Assembly: GCA_029936295.1 (NCBI GenBank)
Contig: JAPYTH010000027.1
Coordinates: 1-20,208, forward strand
Direction: 5' to 3'
Length of the DNA: 20,208 bases
Origin: TMED109 sp015660425
GTDB lineage: Bacteria > Pseudomonadota > Alphaproteobacteria > TMED109
In this document: positions 15,282 to 20,208 of the stretch, piece after piece
Position numbering within the stretch: the stretch's first letter is position 1
How the letters are laid out: every line of letters starts with the position of its first letter
Position numbers and translations under genes: made by a program
The notes under the pieces: generated by a model
Seen by the model: only the letters and a program-made list of their open reading frames with translations
Told to the model about the DNA's origin: nothing
The model's database searches: none

Positions 15282-16871
15282 ATGTCACCTGATTTAATTA
15301 CCATTAAACGCGCATTAATATCTTTATCTGACAAAACAAATATTGAGCTTATAGTAAATATAGTTAAAAAATATAACATTGAGGTATTATCTACAGGTGG
15401 AACAGCAAAATTACTTAGAGAACATAATATTAATGTAAAAGATATCTCAGATTATACTAATTTTCCAGAAATGCTAAATGGACGAATAAAAACTTTACAT
15501 CCTAAAATACATGGTGGTTTGCTAGGCAGATACAATCAAATAACTCATAAAAATGAGATGGAACAGCATAATATTAAACCCATAAATCTAGTAATTGTTA
15601 ATTTATATCCTTTTTCACAGTCCGTAGAAAACAACCTCAGTTTTGATGAATGTATTGAAAATATTGATATAGGAGGGCCATCTATGATTAGATCCTCTGC
15701 AAAAAACCATGAAAATGTTTGTGTTATTACAAGCCCTAATGACTATAGTGAATTACAAAAAATTTTAAATAAAAATGATGGGGCTACAGAATTAAAAGAT
15801 AGAAAATTGTACGCGGCAAAAGCTTATGCTAAAACAGCCTACTATGATAGTTTAATTGCTCAATGGTTTAATCAACAAGTCAATATTAAATGGCCAGAAA
15901 CCTTAACTATTGCCGGGACATTATCAAGTGAATTAAGGTATGGTGAAAACCCTCACCAAGAATCTGCCGTATATCAAAACCCTAATCACAAATTAAATGG
16001 AATAGTAAAATCTAACTTACTACAAGGAAAACCACTGTCGTATAATAACCTTAATGATTCTGATGCTGCATATGAATTAATTAAAGAATTTGAAGGACCA
16101 ACAATTGCTATTATTAAACACGCTAATCCTTGTGGAGTAGCCACTAAAAAATTAATTTTAAAGGCTTGGGAAGCAGCATTAAGAACTGACCCTCAAAGTG
16201 CCTTTGGAGGCATAGTGGCATGCAACATTGAAGTAAATAATGAATTAGCAGCACGAATGAATGAAATATTTTTGGAAGTTATTATAGCTCCTTCATTTTC
16301 TACAGATGCTTTAAAAATATTTTCCTCTAAAAAAAATCTTAGACTTTTAAAAATAAATAAAATAAATAATCAACCTCTTATTGACCATAAAATTATGAAA
16401 GATTTATCTGATGGCTTTTTAATACAGGATAGAGATTTAGAAACATTAAACATAGATAATTTAAAGGTTGTTACGACTAAAAAACCTAACGACGAGGAAA
16501 TAAAAGATTTAATATTTGCATTTAAAATAGCGAAGCATGTTAAATCTAATGCAATAATTTATGCAAAAAATAATGCTACTGTAGGCATAGGAGCAGGGCA
16601 AATGAGTAGAATAGACTCTTCTCAAATTGCAGCTATTAAATCTGAAAAAGCTTCTAGGTTTGCTGGATTAAAAAATAATATGGCAAAAGGTTCAGTTTTA
16701 GCTTCTGATGCTTTCTTTCCTTTTGCAGATGGGCTCATAGCTGCTGCAGAATCTGGAGTCACTTCTATTATTCAACCTGGAGGCTCCATAAGAGATGATG
16801 AAGTGATCGAAGCAGCAAATAAACTCGGCCTCTCTATGGTTTTTACCGGCATAAGGCATTTTAGACACTAA
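15282..16871 (+). CDS. purH: Bifunctional AICAR formyltransferase / IMP cyclohydrolase PurH
   Basis: PurH carries out the last two steps of de novo IMP synthesis: formylation of AICAR using 10-formyltetrahydrofolate, then ring closure. The 529-residue protein is full length. The N-terminal MGS-like cyclohydrolase domain (about 8-150) has LSTGGTAKLL, GRIKTLHPKIHGGLLG with Lys70, and GGPSMIRSSAKNH. The C-terminal formyltransferase domain has RYGENPHQ at 219-226, the catalytic pair Lys279-His280 in IIKHANPCG, and IIQPGGSIRDDEVI near the end. It sits 9 bp after the WbpM-type gene with a good AAGGAG, so it is probably the last gene of the cysQ operon. In many relatives I recall purH directly after the heparinase-like gene, from which it is here separated by four genes. 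It ends 2 bp from the convergent permease gene. Confidence 0.97.
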   Translation: MSPDLITIKRALISLSDKTNIELIVNIVKKYNIEVLSTGGTAKLLREHNINVKDISDYTNFPEMLNGRIKTLHPKIHGGLLGRYNQITHKNEMEQHNIKPINLVIVNLYPFSQSVENNLSFDECIENIDIGGPSMIRSSAKNHENVCVITSPNDYSELQKILNKNDGATELKDRKLYAAKAYAKTAYYDSLIAQWFNQQVNIKWPETLTIAGTLSSELRYGENPHQESAVYQNPNHKLNGIVKSNLLQGKPLSYNNLNDSDAAYELIKEFEGPTIAIIKHANPCGVATKKLILKAWEAALRTDPQSAFGGIVACNIEVNNELAARMNEIFLEVIIAPSFSTDALKIFSSKKNLRLLKINKINNQPLIDHKIMKDLSDGFLIQDRDLETLNIDNLKVVTTKKPNDEEIKDLIFAFKIAKHVKSNAIIYAKNNATVGIGAGQMSRIDSSQIAAIKSEKASRFAGLKNNMAKGSVLASDAFFPFADGLIAAAESGVTSIIQPGGSIRDDEVIEAANKLGLSMVFTGIRHFRH

Positions 16872-16873
16872 TC

Positions 16874-18118
16874 TTATTTAGGCTCAACAACTCTTTGTAA
16901 TAAAATTAATCCAATTAAAAGGAAAATAATTATAGACCCCATTCCTGCCCTTTGGCTATCAAATATAGAAACTGTAAGTGCCAAGACTGCAGGCCCTATA
17001 AAGGCAGTACATTTTCCTGAAACAGCATAAATACCAAAAATTTCAGCATTGTTTCCTTTAGTTATATATCTTAACATAAAAGAACGGCTAGAAGATTGAA
17101 CTGAGCCAATAAAAAATCCTAAGGCAGAACCAAATAATAAAAATAATTCCTTATTTTCAATAATTAACGTTATTCCACCAAAGATAATTAAAAATATTAA
17201 AGATATTTTTATAATATATTTAGGTCCTATTCTATCGTCTAAATATGAAAAAAATAGAGAGCCTAGCCCAGCAGCAATATTTATTAAAATTCCAAATATT
17301 ATAATTTCTGAAAAACTCATTTTAAATGTACCGGCAGCATATAACCCTCCAAAAGCAAATAAGGTATTTAAACCATCGGTATAAATCATTCTAGAGAGCA
17401 AAAAACGACCTTGATTACTTTTTGTAAATAGTTTTTTTATATTAGAAATTACTTCTTTAAATAAACTTTCATTTTTACAAAAAGCTTTTTTTTTATTCTT
17501 TGGAATGTTAAGCAAGAATGGCAAAGAAAAAATAATGAACCAAATAGCTACTATTGGGCCCGCTATACGAATATTAGCTGCCATATTCTTTTCAAGCCCA
17601 AATAATGGATTTTCATTTTGAACAAAACCAAATAAGATAATCAACAAACAAATAATTCCCCCTGCATAACCTGATGCCCACGCCTTTCCAGAAAGGCTTC
17701 CTGTTTTACTTTTTTCAGAGAAAGTAGGGAGTAAGGAATTATAAACTACTCCTCCTAACTCAAATGCTATATTTGAAATAATAACTAAAACACATACAAA
17801 AATAATTGATTCTGGTACAGGATATGCAAACCAAAATAATGCTGCCCCTAAAGAAGATATAATTGTAAACGCAATTAACCAAGATTTATGACTTAAATTT
17901 TTATCTATATGTCTTCCTATAAAAGGGGAAAGACAAGCAACCATAAATGCAGAAATAGATATAGACCAACCCCATAAAATTGATGCCTTCTCTGCATTAC
18001 CAACTATTGCCCTCTCAAAATATGCTGAAAATATAAAAGTTATAACAACTGTCGCAAAAGGAGAATTTGCCCAGTCATACAAACAATATGCTACAAAAGG
18101 TTTTATTTTAAATTGCAA
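16874..18118 (-). CDS. UMF1/Atg22-like MFS permease
   Basis: This 414-residue inner-membrane protein has about twelve hydrophobic segments and the N-terminal signature YCLYDWANSPFATVVITFIF at 11-30, characteristic of the UMF1 family of the major facilitator superfamily (related to yeast vacuolar Atg22). Bacterial members are annotated as MFS permeases of unknown substrate; amino-acid efflux is suggested only by the yeast homologue. The start is TTG at 18118, 9 bases after an AGGA, and no ATG lies closer to the conserved motif. It follows the M48 protease gene by 14 bp on the same strand, suggesting co-transcription, and is convergent with purH. Confidence 0.9.
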   Translation of the reverse strand: MQFKIKPFVAYCLYDWANSPFATVVITFIFSAYFERAIVGNAEKASILWGWSISISAFMVACLSPFIGRHIDKNLSHKSWLIAFTIISSLGAALFWFAYPVPESIIFVCVLVIISNIAFELGGVVYNSLLPTFSEKSKTGSLSGKAWASGYAGGIICLLIILFGFVQNENPLFGLEKNMAANIRIAGPIVAIWFIIFSLPFLLNIPKNKKKAFCKNESLFKEVISNIKKLFTKSNQGRFLLSRMIYTDGLNTLFAFGGLYAAGTFKMSFSEIIIFGILINIAAGLGSLFFSYLDDRIGPKYIIKISLIFLIIFGGITLIIENKELFLLFGSALGFFIGSVQSSSRSFMLRYITKGNNAEIFGIYAVSGKCTAFIGPAVLALTVSIFDSQRAGMGSIIIFLLIGLILLQRVVEPK

Positions 18119-18132
18119 AAGTTTTTTTCCTG

Positions 18133-19152
18133 CTAATTATTATATTTATAATCTAATATTTTTAATTTATTTTCTATATTAGATACACGCTTTGCATTGC
18201 CTGGATGCATTCTAAAAATAGAATTACCCATTAATTGAGGCATATAAATAGACAACCTTCGAAAGTAGTTTGCTACTTTATCTTGTCGTATTCCTGCTTT
18301 AATTGCATACTCTATTCCCATTAAATCCGCTTCTATTTCTTTAGCAGAACTTTGAAATATAAACAAATCACTTATATTCTGAAGTGAAGGTTTTTCTTCA
18401 ATAGGAATTGGCTTAGCCTCTGTTTCATATAATCCCTTACCTTTATAATGAATAATATTATGGGCTAACTCATGGCTAATTAGGAATGCTATTTCCTGAT
18501 CATCTTTAATAAAATCTAAAGTTGCAATTGTAATATATATTTTAGACCCATCAGCGTAAGCATTTGGGATAGGTGAAACCATTGGTTGAACTGGATGGCC
18601 ACAGATTATTTCACTTTGCAAATCATATATAAATTCTTTTTCTAGTCTTTTTACTTTTATTTTTAAACTACCCTTTTTAGCTGCTTTCTTTAATAAGTCT
18701 TTATAATTTTTAGAATTCACCGAAGTATTATTAATAGATAAAATAAAATCTCCTTCCATTATATTAGCATTATTGGCCGGACTATCATTTGCAATAGAAA
18801 CTATCATAGGTAAATTATAGTCATAATTTTTACTTATTATTGTGTTTGGAGAAGCAGAAAGAAAAGAAGATTTTAATGATAAGGGCAAGTCATTGGGATG
18901 GGCAATCATTAAACCAAAAGCATTAACCTTAGAATCTTTACATACATCCGTATTAGATATCATAATCCGCCAAGCTATATCATGAAGTTTTCTAGAAGCC
19001 TCAGCCATCGATGCCACCAAAAAGTTTCCTTGCTTCTGCATTTCTTCTTTTTCATAACTATCTATGGTCTCTATATTCTTGTATGAAGAAATTGTAGAGC
19101 AAGATGTAAAAAAATAAAAAAGAATAACTATTAATATTTTATGAATAATCAT
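18133..19152 (-). CDS. M48-family metalloprotease lipoprotein with PDZ domain
   Basis: This 339-residue protein begins with a lipoprotein signal (hydrophobic 5-17, Cys18 after FTS), so it should be anchored at the periplasmic face of a membrane. Residues 110-180 form a PDZ-like domain (MIVSIANDSPANNANIMEGD), and about 195-335 form a peptidase M48 domain with HELAH at 227-231 and an ExEADLMG motif at 272-279, giving the zinc ligands and catalytic Glu228. Such proteins are thought to act in envelope quality control, like E. coli BepA or LoiP, although those lack this PDZ. The lipobox has Phe rather than Leu at -3, a small deviation. ATG at 19152 has AGGA seven bases upstream. The UMF1 permease follows on the same strand. 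Confidence 0.92.
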   Translation of the reverse strand: MIIHKILIVILFYFFTSCSTISSYKNIETIDSYEKEEMQKQGNFLVASMAEASRKLHDIAWRIMISNTDVCKDSKVNAFGLMIAHPNDLPLSLKSSFLSASPNTIISKNYDYNLPMIVSIANDSPANNANIMEGDFILSINNTSVNSKNYKDLLKKAAKKGSLKIKVKRLEKEFIYDLQSEIICGHPVQPMVSPIPNAYADGSKIYITIATLDFIKDDQEIAFLISHELAHNIIHYKGKGLYETEAKPIPIEEKPSLQNISDLFIFQSSAKEIEADLMGIEYAIKAGIRQDKVANYFRRLSIYMPQLMGNSIFRMHPGNAKRVSNIENKLKILDYKYNN

Positions 19153-19239
19153 ACTGCTATCCTAGTAGTAATTTAGACTAAATTAAAAGCATTATTAAAA
19201 TAGTAAAGAACTAAGATTACTTAGAAAAATTTAATTAAG

Positions 19240-19314
19240 TGGAGCGGGCGAAGAGATTCGAACTCTCGACATCTTCGTTGGCAACGAAGTGCTCTACCAC
19301 TGAGCTACGCCCGC
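19240..19314 (-). tRNA. tRNA-Gly (anticodon GCC)
   Basis: The minus strand folds into a complete tRNA. The 7 bp acceptor stem GCGGGCG/CGCCCGC is perfect, the D arm is GCTC/GAGC with an AGTGGTA loop, and the anticodon stem CTTCG/CGAAG is perfect around loop TTGCCAA, giving GCC at 19280-19282. The T arm carries TTCGAAT with one G-U pair. The discriminator is T and the 3' CCA is encoded (19240-19242). It reads GGC and GGU glycine codons. Confidence 0.97.
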
Positions 19315-19357
19315 ATAAACTTTTATCAAAATAAATTAACTTATAATTAAAGAGCTT

Positions 19358-19386
19358 CTTATAAAAGATTTTAATATTTTGGTCAA
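19358..19386 (-). promoter_or_regulatory. Sigma70-type promoter of tRNA-Gly
   Basis: On the minus strand TTGACC (19386-19381) and TATAAG (19363-19358) are exactly 17 bp apart, 5/6 matches each to the consensus boxes. Transcription would start near 19351, leaving a leader of about 37 bases before the mature tRNA. This is the best promoter match in the window. Confidence 0.6.
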
Positions 19387-19517
19387 TGTTATTTGAGCTC
19401 AAAAAAATTGTTAAAAATAAAGGATTCTAAAATTTAATGTAAAAGTTAAAGATTATATTTTGATTTAATATATTAATATAATAAAATGATATATATTATA
19501 TAAATACGGAATTAAAA

Positions 19518-20208
19518 ATGAAAAATGACGAACTTATAATTTCTTCTGAACAATCAATAGAAAATATTATTATTGATTCAGATACAGCTTCCTTTAATAA
19601 AGATGTTATTGAAGCATCTAAAAGCGCTCCTATTATAGTAGATTTTTGGGCAGATTGGTGTGCTCCATGTAAACAATTAACTCCAATTCTGGAATCAGCG
19701 GTTAAAGCTTATAAAGGACAAATAAGCCTTGTAAAAATTGATACTGAAAAAAATAAAGAATTATCTCAGCAGCTTCAAATACAATCTTTACCTACTGTTT
19801 ATGCATTTTTTGAAGGAAAGCCTATAGATGGTTTTTCAGGAGCTCTGCCAGAAAACGAAGTTAAAGAATTTATTAAAAAAGTTATTACCGCCACGGGAGG
19901 CGATAAAATAAAAGAACTAAACAAATTGATTGAACAGGCTGAAAAACTATATACAGATGACGATTATGAGGGAGCTTTAGCATCTTTTTCTAACCTTTTA
20001 TCAGCTGAAGTTAATAATGCAAAAATAATTGCGGGTTATGGGAAATGCTTAGTAAAACTGGATAGAATTGATGAGGTAACGGAGCTATTAGATGGTTTAG
20101 AAGAAGACATGCGAACTGACAAGAATATAGCCAGCCTAATTGCATTAAATCAGTTAGCTAAGGCAAATAAATTAGCAGGAAGCCCAGAAGAATTCCTTGC
20201 TGACGTAA
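19518..20208 (+). CDS. CnoX-type thioredoxin-TPR protein (3' end outside window)
   Basis: An open frame from ATG 19518 runs off the window, giving 230 residues. Residues 18-125 are a thioredoxin domain with the full active site WCAPC (Cys48, Cys51) in VDFWADWCAPCKQL and the cis-proline segment SLPTVYAF. The region from about 128 on is helical (AEKLYTDDDYEGALASFSNLL and following) and matches the tetratricopeptide-like tail of the CnoX/YbbN family. CnoX proteins combine holdase and redox protection of chaperone clients; E. coli CnoX lacks a working CXXC, whereas Caulobacter-type members keep it, as here. The family is about 280-300 residues, so roughly 50-70 are missing. A weak CGGA lies before the ATG, and the gene is divergent from tRNA-Gly across about 200 bp. 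Confidence 0.88.
   Translation, partial: MKNDELIISSEQSIENIIIDSDTASFNKDVIEASKSAPIIVDFWADWCAPCKQLTPILESAVKAYKGQISLVKIDTEKNKELSQQLQIQSLPTVYAFFEGKPIDGFSGALPENEVKEFIKKVITATGGDKIKELNKLIEQAEKLYTDDDYEGALASFSNLLSAEVNNAKIIAGYGKCLVKLDRIDEVTELLDGLEEDMRTDKNIASLIALNQLAKANKLAGSPEEFLADV

Noticed and set aside
19211..19224. Short inverted repeat CTAAG-TAAT-CTTAG downstream of tRNA-Gly as its terminator.
   Set aside because: The stem is only 5 bp and AT-rich, and the following bases (TTCTTTACT) are not a clean T tract.
19240..19314. tRNA-Gly as an integration site with a neighbouring mobile element.
   Set aside because: No integrase, repeated 3' tRNA end or foreign-looking gene is found on either side.
19465..19503. 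Palindromic AT-rich stretch (including TTAATATATTAA) upstream of the CnoX-type gene as a replication origin or regulator site.
   Set aside because: No DnaA-box cluster or origin genes are present, and such palindromes arise by chance in very AT-rich intergenic DNA. I also could not find a -35/-10 pair with good spacing here.

Overview
The window looks like chromosomal DNA from an AT-rich, streamlined alphaproteobacterium, probably free-living and marine. The evidence is very high A+T, short intergenic gaps, several convergent gene pairs with ends 2-9 bp apart or overlapping, frequent TTG/GTG starts, and an alphaproteobacterial neighbourhood (small DUF1674 gene beside rsmB, then rpe, a heparinase II/III-family gene and purH). 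A SAR11-like, AEGEAN-169/HIMB59-like or other low-GC Rhodospirillales-like lineage would fit; the window alone cannot decide.

Layout. 1-1649 (+): the 3' part of a DmdB/medium-chain type acyl-CoA synthetase, then truA. 1659-3791 (-): an EamA/DMT permease and dapE (lysine/peptidoglycan). 3909-6687 (+): an EVE-domain protein, a small Rieske 2Fe-2S protein and acetyl-CoA synthetase acs. 6690-6833 (-): a 47-codon DUF1674/SDHAF4-type succinate dehydrogenase assembly factor, easy to miss because of its size. 6907-10530 (+): rsmB, rpe and the heparinase-like protein. 10525-11457 (-): a second-type ketoacyl-ACP synthase III. 11584-16871 (+): cysQ, a WecA/WbpL-type polyprenyl-phosphate sugar-1-phosphate transferase, a WbpM-type UDP-HexNAc 4,6-dehydratase and purH, tightly spaced. 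16874-19152 (-): a UMF1-family MFS permease and a PDZ/M48 metalloprotease lipoprotein. 19240-19314 (-): tRNA-Gly(GCC) with a good promoter. 19518-end (+): the start of a CnoX-type thioredoxin/TPR protein.

Most genes are housekeeping. The accessory part is 10525-15272, which sits between the heparinase gene and purH, genes I recall as adjacent in many relatives. It encodes an initiation module for a surface polysaccharide: WbpM-type production of a UDP-4-keto-6-deoxy-HexNAc and a WbpL-type enzyme that loads an amino sugar phosphate onto undecaprenyl phosphate, with cysQ and a KAS III enzyme alongside. The transferase has Asn in place of the first Asp of the usual DD metal-binding motif. I found no CRISPR array, insertion sequence, prophage, rRNA gene or defence system, and no gene-free stretch longer than about 205 bases.
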